Shown in pieces: positions 11,106 to 21,763 of a stretch of DNA of 64,000 nucleotides; position 1 is the first letter of the stretch; every line of letters starts with the position of its first letter. The DNA lies in the NCBI GenBank assembly GCA_033557465.1, contig CM066031.1, positions 1,073,299,640 through 1,073,363,639 on the forward strand, read 5' to 3'. The position numbers were made by a program, and so were the translations under genes. The notes below the pieces were generated by a model, which saw only the letters and a program-made list of their open reading frames with translations, was not told the origin of the DNA and ran no database searches. The stretch comes from Ichthyophis bannanicus. Its lineage: Eukaryota > Chordata > Amphibia > Gymnophiona > Ichthyophiidae.

Positions 11106-12263
11106 AGATATTTGTCTTCATCTATTGACTAGACTTGATTATATGTTTTTCACCAAGATAACCAAAGAGGATTACAATAAAAGATTATAAATACTTATTG
11201 AATAAAATAAAAATAATTTAAAAAAAGAAGTTAAAAAAGCAGGTAATAAACATCCTCAAACAACCCTCAAAAATAATTAGCTATTCTTTGGCCAGCTTCC
11301 AAAATATCAGATAATTTACTTCCATTCAGGTATCAACAGGAAGGGGCTTCTTCCCTAGGACTAGCTAGACAACTGGTTTTTGGAATAATGTTATCCTCCC
11401 ATAATTCTTTGAGAAAACGTTAAAAATGAATTGAAGTAGTCTAATTTGTTGGTCACAATCATATATTCCAACATAGTCTGTGATTTTCTATCCAATAGTG
11501 GTCAGAGTTGCCTAGTCCTATAAGCCCTACATAATAATTAGGAGCTCAGTTGTTCTATAGTTAACGATGAATCAAGTAAAGCCTAGGAGTGTGCAGGCAA
11601 AACAATATGTTGTGGTTCATCTCCTGTCATTGCAGATTTTTTCATTTTGTTTCATTTTGTTTTTATAAGTTTTCATTCTAGGGAATGTTGTTAATTAAGA
11701 GGTGGCTGTGGCTGTTACCCATACAAAAAAAAAATGCCTGAAATGTTACTAGAAATTTCCAGTCAAAAAACCCAAATTTTGGTTTTTTTACCCAGTTTTG
11801 TTAACAGTTGTCTTGGGATGACCTAGAACCAGTATCTCTTGGGTTGAAAGGCAATGATCTTTGAGGAAGAACTATTACACCACTTGGGGGGATGGCTATA
11901 GTCAGCCTGTTCTTATTTCTGGTAATATTAGTTTCTATTTCCTGATTGGCTCAATGTTTGCTTGATCATGAGCTCCATGGAAAACCCTCCCTGAATTGTA
12001 TGCCTTATGAATCTGTTCTAGACACGTACTCTAAAGACGTTTCATGTGCCATGTTCCTAACTCTGTAAATTCTGGGAAAAATATCCTTGAACCCTTGTTA
12101 AAATATTTCCCTTGTTGAATTCTTTGACTTACAATACTGAATCCTTACATCAAATTCCCAGTTACTATTATACTATCAGAGACATTTACAAAGCCTATTC
12201 CAAATCCTGGTTGTCCAATTAGTGATCCCATTCTGAATTTCTGTGAAACCATACCTAAGAAAC
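11106..12263. other. Unassigned AT-rich sequence
   Basis: No gene or repeat family recognised. Homopolymer A runs and ATTTTG-rich stretches occur near 11160-11250 and 11630-11790. Confidence 0.4.
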
Positions 12264-12266
12264 TTA

Positions 12267-12308
12267 GGGGTATGTTTACTAAACAGCGCTGTTTAGTAAA
12301 TATACCCC
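12267..12308. mobile_element. 42-bp TIR-to-TIR palindrome of the T family
   Basis: Two 21-base halves, each GGGGTATGTTTACTAAACAGC-like, face each other with no spacer and one mismatch. The half-sequence matches the terminal inverted repeat of T1-T4. Flanks are TTA on the left and TTT on the right, close to the family's 3-bp duplications. This is best read as an element whose whole interior is gone. Confidence 0.7.
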
Positions 12309-12539
12309 TTTGACATGGTACACAGAATTTCTGACACAAGAGCATGGCACAAGAAAAGTCTTTAAAGTAAGTCTCTAGAGCAGGAGTCAATAGATTCACA
12401 AGTTAAAAAAATTTCAGGAAGGGGTTTCCACAGAGCTGAAGACCAGACAAGGAAACTTGGACCAGGAAAAGGAATACCAGCAATACAAGATGCAGTTTCT
12501 CATTCTAAAAAGGGTCATCATCCCTGCTTTAATCTGACC

Positions 12540-13628
12540 TCCACCTTGCAAAATGCCAGCTTCAGCACGTTGAACATCGTTGGTGTAAAAATAAAAACCC
12601 TGACAATCTCAAATTATTCAAGGCAAATACTGCCTTATCATTCTGAGCTTTGGGCAGCCAAGAATACTACTTCTTCATTCTCATGATTAAATTGTCTAAT
12701 CAGCCAATGAAATTATACTCTTTTATCTCCCTGCTAACATCACTGATATCACTCAATGCTACTACCACTCAACAAATGTGGTTGCCCCTCTCCCCCCCCC
12801 CCCCTTCCACCCCCGGATGTTCTAGCCTCTTGTTTTCTCTAATAAAATTAGTCTCATTTGTCAATCCTGGTTCAGTCCCTGTACTATGGAAAAAGGCTAT
12901 TATTCGGCCTTCATTGAAAGAAAATGCAGATTCTTCAGACCCTTCTAGCTATCGCCCAGTTTCAAACCTACGATACCTTTCCAGAGTAACAGAAATATTG
13001 GTCTTCCTATAGCTATCAGATCATCTTGAACATACACTTTCCTTGCACCTCTGGCAGTCAGGATTCTGCCTCAGTCACAGTACCAAAACAGTTGTAATGT
13101 CACTCCTAAATGAAATTTATTCATCTTTGGACTTGTATCTCTGGACCTCACAGCTGCATTTGATAGTCAACCACTCAATATTTCTAAGTCGTCTGGCAGA
13201 TATTGGCATCTCAGATTCAGTACTCAAATGTTTTTCCTCATTCCTCTCATATCATTCCTTTCAGTTACTTATTAATACTATGTACTCTGACCCCCTACCT
13301 CTCTCCTGTGGTGTTCCGCAGGGTTCTATCTTGGCCCCAATACTTTTAAATATTTTCCTCAGTCCCCTTGCAATTCTGGTTCAGGATCTAAACATCAGTT
13401 CTTACTACTATGTTGATGATGTTTTGCTCCTCCATCATTGGACTCGGTGAGACCTGATTTTCATTTCATTGATCACCCGCTTAATCTCATCACCTCCTGG
13501 TTTCACACTAACTGACTTTAACTAAATCCCCGCGAAACATCAACTATCTGGTTCACTAGAGGCTCCTTATCCTCATCTTTTGTGCCATCTATTGATCACT
13601 CACCTGTTCAAGTTACCTCAACCCTGAA
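12540..13628 (+). pseudogene. L2-I LINE ORF2, first segment (linker and reverse transcriptase)
   Basis: Plus-strand pieces read as the linker before RT (RWCKNKNPDNLKLFKA), then RT with YRPVSNLRYLS, QSGFCLSHST, CGVPQGSILAPILLNIF and the catalytic box YVDD near 13410. An A-to-V change makes this box YVDD rather than YADD, and the aspartates are kept. Stops and frameshifts (for example near 13012 and 13450) make it non-functional. The element continues at 13986, 18660 and 31318 after younger insertions, so its total span is about 19 kb. Confidence 0.85.
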
Positions 13629-13985
13629 ATATTTATTTATTTATTTATTTATATTTCTTATATACCGCGCTATTCGGGATCAGCGCGGTTCACAGAGAAC
13701 AAAACAAAGACCAGAACAACAAGCTGTTTGGTGTTACATATAACAGGAGCATAAACTTGGACAAACATGGGAGAACTATCTACATGGAGTATATGGTCTG
13801 TTAACTAGATAACATACTCAAACTATTTACAGAAATTAGCAAAAAGTTAGTAACAATGTGAAAGCTGTGGTTACGTTTGCGGTGGGAATGTAAGTTTCAC
13901 TTTATGTCGGGTAGTATTTGATGAAAAGGTTGAATTTGAGGGCCTTTCTGAACTGGGCTAAGTCGGTTATGGCACGGACATCAGG
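13629..13985 (-). mobile_element. Minus-strand L2-like LINE 3' tail
   Basis: Plus-strand TTTATTTATTTATTTAT followed by TTATATACCGCGCTATTC and, near 13940, the reverse complement of an AQFRKAL coding end. The same 3' terminus recurs at 40362-40535 and 51985-52640. It interrupts L2-I between TLKY and LGIILDSNLSF, whose reading resumes just after it. Confidence 0.75.
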
Positions 13986-14171
13986 CATTATCTTGGCATT
14001 ATACTGGACTCAAATTTATCCTTTTCACAATATACAGTATAAATTTAGTAATGAAAATGTTGTTCTTTGCTTTGTATAAGTGTACTATTTGGCCATTTCT
14101 TGATTCTTCTGCCTTGGTCTCTGTTGCTCAGTTACGTTATTATCTATTTGGACTATTGTAATTCCACCCCA
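13986..14171 (+). pseudogene. L2-I LINE ORF2, second segment
   Basis: Resumes the L2-I frame (LGIILDSNLSF, then YLDYCN near 14145) and stops at the C-rich run where L2-II begins. Continuity with the segment that resumes at 18660 supports a single original element. Confidence 0.75.
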
Positions 14172-14196
14172 TGCCTCACCCCCCCCCCCCCCCACC
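14172..14196. repeat. Poly-C tract
   Basis: A run of C interrupted by single A residues at the junction of L2-I and L2-II. Its length may be unreliable in the assembly. Confidence 0.8.
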
Positions 14197-14448
14197 CCTC
14201 ACAGACGCATGGTCATCCTTCGACTCTATCAGCAACAACACATAGAATCCATCATCACATCTCTCAACACAACTGCATCCCTCCTCGATTCATGCCCAGT
14301 AATCTGGATCAAAGCAGCCAAACTAAAACTCAGCACCATCATCACGAACATCACTCAGACATCACTATACCAAGGACCCATGCCCGACAGCCTCAAAATC
14401 TCCTCCATATGGCCCACCCTAAAGAAGCTCAACCTCAACCCCAAAGAT

Positions 14449-14866
14449 CCTTGAATGGGTAAACGTAGATCGATTGTTTACCTTATCAGAATATAGAAAG
14501 ACTAGGGGACATGCAATGAAGCTACAGGGTAAACTATTTAAGACTAATAAAAGAAAATATTTTTTCACTCAACGTGTAATCAAACTCTGGAATTTGTTAC
14601 CGGAGGATGTAGTAAAGGCTGTTAGTGTAGCTGGATTTAAAAAAGGTTTGGACAAGTTCCTGGAGGAAATGTCCATAAACCATTATTAAGAAGGGACCCA
14701 GGATATCAATGCTTGAACCAATACAAGCATTGTGGAACCTGTGTCCCTTGGGGAAACTTCTAGGTACGTACGACCTAGATTGGCCACTGTTGGAAACAGA
14801 ATACTGGGCTTGATGGACCTTGGTCTGACCCAGTATGGCATATCTTATGTTCTTATGTTCTTATCA
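14449..14866 (+). mobile_element. CR1 LINE 3' fragment
   Basis: Starts within the CR1 ORF2 C-terminus (TRGHAMKLQGKLFKT, FFTQRVIKLWNLLPEDVV, FKKGLDKFLEEM) and runs through a 3' UTR ending in TGACCCAGTATGGC and a (TTCTTATG)n octamer tail, the typical CR1 terminus. Strongly 5'-truncated. It interrupts L2-II between KDP and the resumed YRPITSL-like reading. Confidence 0.88.
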
Positions 14867-15512
14867 TGCAGACCAATCACCAGCCTTCACTTCATGGCAA
14901 AAATCATAGAAAAAAATCATTCACCAACAGCTTTAAGGCCACACTGATAAACAAGCTCCCCTAAACCCCCAGTAACATGAATTCCAGCCCCACCATGGAG
15001 TAGAAGTACTGCTCATATTTTTTATGAACACACTCAAAAAAGGAACCCAAAACACACAACAAGGATATCTCCGGATCTTCCTGGACATTTCAGCTGCATT
15101 CAACACAGTTAACTACACCATACTCCTCCAACTATTACAAGCCACTGGAATCCAAGACACCGTGCTAAAATGGTTCCAATCCTGCCTGACCGACCAACAG
15201 CGACAAGTAAAGATAGGAACTGCCACATCCACCCCCTACCTCCAACTGCAAGGAGTTCAACAAGACTCCACTCTGTCATCACTCCTTTTCAGCACCTACC
15301 TCCAACCACTGTGCACAATCATCAATTCACACAACATCCATTACGACATCTATGCTGGCATCATGCTATAATCAAAACCCAGTCAAACAAAATAACCAAT
15401 AAGTCTAAACAAACTTACTAAATTTATGTTCTTATTTTTTGGTGGAGTAGCCAGTAAAGTAAAGAGAAAACTACCTCTCACCACGGTGGCCCATCCCTTT
15501 TAATCACTCTTA

Positions 15513-17345
15513 GGGGGATGTTTACTAAACTGCGGTAACATTACATAACGCGCGTTATGTAACATTAACGCACGTTATGTAATGTTAACGATCGTTAAGT
15601 AACGTTAACGCGCGTTATGATGCGTTAATGATCGTTAACATCTCATAACGCGCGTTAACGTTACTTAACGATCATAAAGTTCCGCGGCACGGTAAAACAC
15701 CGCAGAAGGTGGAGAGAGGGCGGAGAGAAGGGGTCAATGGGCGGAGTGTGGGCGGGGAGAGGCTCCTTTCATACTAGCGCGCTGATCTGAAGAGCTGAAT
15801 CCTAACGCACATTTCAGGGGAGAGAAACCATTTCAGTGTCAGCAATGTACAGCATAGGCAGGGAAACCTTAAAAAAAGTAATAAGTGTGATACATGTACA
15901 CAGAACAAAAGGGCACCTAAACATTGAAAATGACCTCAACAAACTGGAAAAAAAACATAACCAAGGTGGCCAATAGTGATAATAATGGGAAACATCAACC
16001 CCCCCCCCCCCCGAAAGCTCCAAAAAAAGGATATTAATCGTGGAAGGGTCTATGCTCCATCCCCATACAAGGTGAAGTAGCCCACAGTGAAATTGCGCTG
16101 TTCAGGGTTTTCCTCTCCATCGGACAGGTGTCCTATGGCGTGCACATGTGCGGCAAAAGCAGGGCAGGCATGTCGGAATGGCAACTGGACAGATGCCGGA
16201 AAAAGGGATACAGAGGGCCGCAGGCGGCACATGCTGTGGTGCAGCTGGGCCACAGTGCGGACTAGGGTGATACCTAGGTGGCCCATACGAATGCTGAAAC
16301 AGCAGAGCAGCCAGACAGCAACTGCTGAAGGCCCAACATGGGCACGACTGTGTTTCCCACAGTGTCACAGGGGATAGTACCCAGCAGCTACCCCCAAAGG
16401 CACGGAACATTGGCAGGCGGTGCTGGGGGGAAGAGTGGACACCTATGCAGACACCCCTACCCCAGAACCCACACCATAGGCATCTGCCTATCCGCACACT
16501 GGATGGCCTGAGACTGCGCTCCACCAGTACCACCAGCAGAAGGGAATGTCAGCATGGTGGCAGAGGGTTACTGGTGTTTGAGGGGGCAGTGGCAGCTGCC
16601 CAGAGCAGACCGTAGCCTAGTCCTATGTAGTGGGTGCCATGCACTGCAACAGACAGGCCCTGTCTGATGAACAGTCATGGTATCACCAGGGAATGCACTG
16701 ACTCTGTGATAACGTGGTGGTGTAGTGCACAAAACCAGGATATTCAGAAGCAGCAGGTCACAGGTTCAAGTCCCAGCTGTGATTCCTGCCAACCCACTCC
16801 CCATATTTTTCCCACTACTAAAACGTGCTAATACAGACAGAACCTTTATTGCAGATGACATCTCATGCATATTCATGAGGGACAGCATGAAAACCCGAAC
16901 AGTGTTTAGCACACCAGGACTGGAGTTGGGAACCTCTGCCCTAAAGCAGCAGCCAACAGGGGCAGACGCACCCGCACCCACAAGCTCCATTATCCAATGC
17001 CTCCTGGAGAGGCAGGACATTGGGCTCTGCGTGCATCTCCCAATACTAGCACTTGCATACCTTAGCAATGCCACCCTAAACCTGGGAATACGGTACACAG
17101 CTATCAAAAGGTTGCTATGATTACTGTCAGATAGCACTTCCTAAGTTAAGCACAATTTGCTCATTGAGCTGCATCATAGCAACCTTTCTGATGTCTGTGG
17201 AGTGTGCTTCAGGTCTGGTGAACAACCCAAACTACGGTTACACAATGCAAGGTTGCACATTTGGAACCACCACCCAGGAAAAAAATTCGGTGTCGTCATA
17301 GATAATATGTTGAATCACATTACCGCAGTTTAGTAAACATGCCCC
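15513..17345. mobile_element. T3: TIR element, T family
   Basis: Terminal inverted repeats match over 26 bases with one mismatch (15513-15538 and 17320-17345), and TTA is duplicated at 15510-15512 and 17346-17348. The left subterminal region is rich in ACGCGCGTTA-type motifs (to about 15665). Next come a region homologous to the hairpin arm of T1 and T2 (15820-16045), an unassigned part (16050-16620), a tRNA-like module (16707-16800), half of a hAT-like MITE (about 16860-16940) and a block collinear with 26020-26200 of T2 in reverse (16945-17210). A 100-base copy of a CR1 reverse-transcriptase segment follows (17222-17318). No transposase ORF seen, so non-autonomous. The 3-bp AT-rich duplication suggests PIF/Harbinger, not proven. 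Confidence 0.82.
16707..16800 (+). repeat. tRNA-like module in T3
   Basis: A-box-like GTGGTGTAGTGCAC and a good B box GGTTCAAGTCC at 16763-16773. No complete cloverleaf or processed tRNA end is apparent, so this is a tRNA-derived promoter-like module rather than a gene. Confidence 0.55.
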
Positions 17346-18659
17346 TTAATGTGCAAAACAGCATTTTTTACTTAGCTGCATAAAAATTTGTGAAGTCTGC
17401 TCCCATGTATACCGCAGTCAGCAAATATAAAAGACAACGTGTCACGTTTCGGGGTCGATTCAGTCATCCCCCTGCTTCAGGTCAAACCGCTACACGGTTT
17501 TGATTTTGTCGTTGTTACTTTATAACCTGGGCATAGGTATTTTTTGGTGTTGTTTTCGGCATCATGCTATATGCACCATTCAACACAAAACAACCTAAGT
17601 ACAGAATGGCTCACTTTGAACCACCTATCCATCAACTACAAAAAGACAGAAGCATTATACATTACCAAAGATGACACATTCTCACACCCAACCTCCATAA
17701 TCATAAATGGCACTTAAGTGAAAGTTCAATCAGAAGTGAAATACCTTGGAATTACTCTGGACCAACATCTCACATTCAAACCACATGTGAAGAACACCAC
17801 TAGAGCAATCTACCATAAGATCCAAACCCTACAACAGCCGCACCCAATCTTGAATCCACCAGACTTCTGCTCAGTACTAAAGGCAATAATCCTCGCACAC
17901 ATCAACTACTGCAACTCCATCTACCAAGGCCTGCCACAGTCCACTCTGTTACTTCTATGCACAGCCCTTCATACGACAGCACGAATCTTGCAAGGAGCAT
18001 CAAAACATCAATACATCACACACATCCTAAGACAGCTACACTGGTTCCCATTAACAGCCACATCAAATACAAGGTCCTCATGTTAACCTACAAGCCCACC
18101 TATCACCATGCCCCCTCCCACCTACAAACCCTACTCCAAAGATTTCCATCAAAGAGAGCCAGAAGACAATCCACCAAGGACACTCTAGACATCCCCCATA
18201 CAAAAGCAAAGAGCATCCAGCAAACATGTGCAAGATCCTTTGAACTCTACATACCAACATTCTGGAACTCACTCCCCAACAAAATCAGAAATGTCACAGA
18301 AATCCACACATTCTGAAAACACCTGAAGATCCATCTATTCATTGAACACTTCAGCCCCGCCACATAACCCTTTTTCCAATTTCAACTGCCCCTTCTTCCA
18401 CCTGAACATATCCTCATAACCCTCCCTAAATAATGACACATTATCCCCTTCCCCCACTCCCACTATTGAAGACAAACAAGATGACTTAAGCGACCACCTA
18501 TGAACTCCCCTCCAATTGTATATACATTAAATTTACATGTCCAATTTCACATGTATATAAATTATTGCTTCCATGTAACCAACCCAGCTTCTTGTTTTAT
18601 GTATACCGCTTTGACCTGGTGAAAACATCCATAAGTACATCTAAATAAATAAATAAATA

Positions 18660-18936
18660 TTTCTTTCCTCAGTAAAGTATCTCCAAGAAGTTCAGAACAC
18701 AGCTGTTCACATATTATCTTTTGCAAGAAAATTCTATCATGGTACCCTGCTTCTGAAATACCACCATTGGTTACCAATATCGGCGCACGTCCAATACAAG
18801 TTACTATTCTCTCAACTGGCTCTCCTGCCTACTTGTCTTGTTTCCTTGCATTCTATACTCCACCTAAGGTTCTCCATTCTCTACATTCTCTGCATTCCTT
18901 ATGGACTTCATTGCAAGCGAGGTACCAAAGCTCCAA
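18660..18936 (+). pseudogene. L2-I LINE ORF2, third segment
   Basis: Reads LQEVQNTAVHIL, HHWLPISAHVQYKLLF and LVSLHSILHLR, the region after LDYCN in L2-group ORF2, and so continues the segment ending at 14171. Ends where CR1-A ORF1 begins. Confidence 0.75.
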
Positions 18937-19414
18937 TAACTAAACAATGGCTAGGAAAAATCATATTGCTAAAGCTGTTACCCCTGTTACAGCTTCTGCC
19001 TCTGTCCAGACAGAGATCCCAATGCCAGTTAAAGGACTGGTTCCATGTGCAGGATGCCTGAATACTGAGGCTCTCAGGAAGCAAGTGGAGGAGGTCAAAG
19101 AAAAGATGGCGAGGCTGAGAAGTATTCAATACAGAGAGAAGTACATTGATGAGATGCTTCTTGAAACATCCAAGCTCTTCAATAGAGGTGAGGATGGGAG
19201 GCTACAGAATGAAGAAGGTTGGACACGAGTTACAAGAGACTGCAATATCAACATTCCAACTCCTCCAGCACTTGAAAAAACAGTATGCAGCCCTGGAAGT
19301 GGAGTAGGTGGAAGCAGCTCGAGCACCCCAAAGTTGCAGAATCAGTCACCACAAGGACGGGAAGGGTAGTGGTGGTTGGTGACTCTCTTCTAAGGGGTAC
19401 TGAGGCATCCATCT
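18937..19414 (+). pseudogene. CR1-A ORF1, N-terminal part
   Basis: Frame 18947-19369 (140 codons) starts MARKNHIAK. It has a C-x-x-C pair (CAGC), a charged helical stretch likely to form a coiled coil (about residues 43-80) and a Ser/Pro-rich linker. Immediately after, a shifted frame reads VVVVGDSLLRGTE, the GDSL-type first block of the esterase domain found in CR1 ORF1 proteins. CR1 ORF1 binds RNA and helps target-primed reverse transcription. A minus-strand CR1 interrupts the esterase domain at 19415, and the frame change near 19369 is a further break. Confidence 0.78.
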
Positions 19415-20164
19415 AGTAACATAGTAACATAGTAAATGACGGAAAATAAGGACCAGTATGGTCCATCTAGTCTGCCCAGTAAGATGGCAAGAGTAGTGCA
19501 CCTGCTGCTCTGTGCAGGCCACCCCTCCCCATGCCTTAGTTATAGGGGTGAACCCACCGCTCCATATAGAACACCCTTGAATGTTGAGAAATTAGATAGT
19601 TAATTTATTTTGATTTTATTCTGTTGCTGTAAAGGCATCCACTGTGTCTGTCCCATGCCATTTTGAATTCTGTGTCACTGTATTTGCCCCCACCACTTCC
19701 ATCAGAAGGGCATTCCAAGCATCCACCACCCTTTCAGTGAAAAAGTATTTCCTGACATTGCCTTTCAATTTACCCCCTTGCAGCTTCATGTTATGCCCTC
19801 TAGTTTTGCAGCTTCCCTGTCTTTGAAAGAGATTTGTTTATTCATTATTTTTCTTTAAGTATTTAAAGGTCTGAATCATATCTCCCCTGTCCCTCCTCTC
19901 CTCCAGAGTGTACATATTTAGGTCTTCAAATCTCTTCTCATAAGGCTTCTGACACAGCCTCAAAATCATTTTGGTCGCCTTTCTCTGAACAGTTTCCAGT
20001 TTTTTATATCCTTTGCAAGATATGGTCTCCAAAACTGAACATAGTATTCCAAATGAGGCCTCACCAGTAACTTATAGAGTGGCATTAGTACCTCTTCCTT
20101 TCTGCTGGTAATTCCTCTTTATATGCAACCCAACATCCTCCTGGTTTTTGCCACTTCCTTGTCA
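19415..20164 (-). mobile_element. Minus-strand CR1 3' fragment inside CR1-A
   Basis: Plus-strand TAGTAACATAGTAACATAG is the reverse complement of a CR1 octamer tail. Minus frame 20032-19838 reads [39 protein letters not shown], the conserved CR1 ORF2 C-terminal block. It continues towards 19700 as a W-N-x-L-P-like region in other frames. 5'-truncated near 20160. It splits the esterase domain of CR1-A ORF1. Confidence 0.82.
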
Positions 20165-20650
20165 CAGTTTTGCTACCTTGAGATCCTCAGAAATCTACCA
20201 ACCATACTTGATGTCCAGAGAGGTGTGCTGTCTACCAGGTGCCAAAATCCAAGATGTTATGTAGAGTTTGCTGAGACTCATTAAGCCTACTGACTATTAT
20301 CTGATGTTGCTCATCCATTTCGGCACAAATGATACTGTTAGGTATCCCTCCGAGCATATCAAAAGTGACTTCATGACTCTGGGACAGAGGTTGAGGAAGA
20401 TAGGTGTGCAGGTGGTGTTCTCTTCAATCTTCCCTGTTGAGGGTAAAGGCCAAGACAGAGAAGCTTGCTTCCTGGATATGAATGCATGACTGAGTGGATG
20501 GTGTCATTGAGTGTTCTTGTTTCCTGGACCATGGAATGATGTTCCAAGGGCTGCATAACAGAGATGGTGTCTATCTGTCCAAAAAGGATTGAAGTGTCTT
20601 CAGCAGCAGACTGTTTAACCTACTGAAGAGGACTTTAAACTAGATTCATT
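20165..20650 (+). pseudogene. CR1-A ORF1, C-terminal part of esterase domain
   Basis: Resumes with VCCLPGAKI, then HFGTNDTVR near 20330. This corresponds to the G-x-N-D block of SGNH/GDSL hydrolases. LGQRLRKIGVQVVFSSIFPV follows. Stops separate several pieces, so it is not functional. Its position directly before the ORF2 endonuclease fits CR1 layout. Confidence 0.72.
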
Positions 20651-20699
20651 GGGGATGGGTGACAGGTTCGTGAAATATTAAATACCTCTGTAGAAATGG

Positions 20700-21421
20700 G
20701 TGAAAGGGACCACATCTGGAAAGCAGTATGTGTAAATGCCCTTAGCATGGGAAATAAGTTCCCCAAATGTTGAGGCTTTAATGGAAGAGGCTGACTTGGA
20801 TTTAGTGGCAGTTACAGAGACAGGGTTCACAGAATACCATGACTGGGATGTAATTATACTGAGCTATATTTTATTCAGAAAGGGCAGGGTAAAAAGGAGG
20901 GGAGGTAGAGTGGCACTATTTGTAAAAAAAATAATATTAACGCTATAGAATTGCAGGGCTTAAGAGAAGAGGCACAATGGGTTAAACTAGAAAGAGGGAA
21001 AGGGAAATTCATTTGCAGTGGAGTTATATACAGATCCCCCTCACAAGGAGTAAAAGTGGATGAAGATTTAATAGAAGACATATGCAGTATTGCCATGAAA
21101 GGAGAAGTGCTACTGATAGGTGATTTCAATATGCTGAATGTGGATTGGCACATCCCTGCTGCGGTGTCATCTAGAAGTAAGGAGATCCTGGATTCTCTAC
21201 AGGAAGAGCTATTCAGGCAATGGGTAACAGAACCCACACATGAAGGGGCCATAATGGACTTAGTGCTTACCAATGGGGAAAGTGTTTTTGATGTAACAGT
21301 GGGAGATCATCTTGCAGATGGTGTGGTTCAGTATTAGGACTAGGGCTGATAAATCCATTCAGAAGCAAGGGTCTTAGACTTTAGGAAAACTAAATTTGCC
21401 AAGATGGGACAAAAACTCAAA
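20700..21421 (+). pseudogene. CR1-A ORF2, endonuclease domain
   Basis: Plus-strand pieces show an AP-endonuclease-like domain: NALSMGNK, then DLDLVAVTETGF (the catalytic-region E in T-E-T), GRVALFVK, WVKL, GVIYRSPS, LLIGDFNM (a G-D-F-N block) and VGDHLADG (a degraded S-D-H block). A frameshift near 20945 and stops after 21337 break it. The frame DFRKTKFAKMGQKLK leads into T1 at 21422 and resumes on the far side at 29272. Confidence 0.83.
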
Positions 21422-21622
21422 GGGACATGTTTACTAAACATTCCTAACGTGCGGGGCAGTGCTAGTGTGCCTGTGCCATATAAGGAGTGGGCGGTTCAGG
21501 CAGAAAATAGAAAAAAAACGGTAGTAAGCAACCGGACGTGTGTGCGTCGCGCTAATGTGCGGGGGTCGACATTAGCGCGTGGAAAGGCAAAGTGGCGCGC
21601 TGCTGAGTATACAAAACAACAG

Positions 21623-21692
21623 AGCTGTGGTACAACGGTGAAGACACTGACCAATGGTGCAGGGGCCATGGGTTCAATCCCCCAGTGTGCGC
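21623..21692 (+). repeat. tRNA-like module in T1 (left)
   Basis: AGCTGTGGTACAACGGTG as A-box region and GGTTCAATCC at 21671-21680 as B box. Homologous to the modules at 22133-22200, 24405-24472 and 49214-49296. Confidence 0.6.
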
Positions 21693-21763
21693 AACGACAA
21701 AGGTCAGCTGAGGCAGTAACTGTAATGATTAACATTTTTTTAGGAGGCAAATTAATTTGGAAC

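Larger units (their letters stand above)
15357..17571. mobile_element. Unidentified insertion with 14-bp target duplication, carrying T3
   Basis: GGCATCATGCTATA occurs at 15357-15370 and again at 17558-17571, flanking a 2187-bp insertion in L2-II. Removing T3 (15513-17345) and one TTA leaves about 350 bp of unknown origin (15371-15512 and 17349-17557). It contains a CACGTTTCGGGGTCGA stretch. The 14-bp duplication size suits target-primed retroposition, but no LINE or SINE family or A-rich tail was recognised. Confidence 0.65.
14190..18659 (+). mobile_element. L2-II LINE, itself interrupted twice
   Basis: Three collinear plus-strand pieces of one L2-like ORF2. At 14190-14448 are LDSCPVIWIK and SLYQGPMPDSLK. 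At 14867-15370 are YRPITSLHFMAKIIEK-like sequence, LDISAAFNTVNYTILL and a decayed catalytic box reading YAGIML. At 17572-18659 are YLGITLDQHL, INYCNSIYQGLP, HWFPL and WNSLPNKIR. The 3' UTR ends TATACCGCTTTGACC and (AAAT)n at 18645-18659. Insertions at 14449-14866 and 15371-17557 split it. It lies inside L2-I. The decayed catalytic box and many stops make it inactive. Confidence 0.83.

Noticed and set aside
16102..16533. 143-codon minus ORF in T3 as a transposase
   Set aside because: Cys- and Pro-rich without DDE or DNA-binding motifs, and overlapped by other open frames.
15371..17504. ATCAAAACC / GGTTTTGAT as terminal inverted repeats of the 15.4-17.6 kb insert
   Set aside because: The right copy lies more than 50 bases inside the right boundary set by the 14-bp duplication; only 9 bases match.
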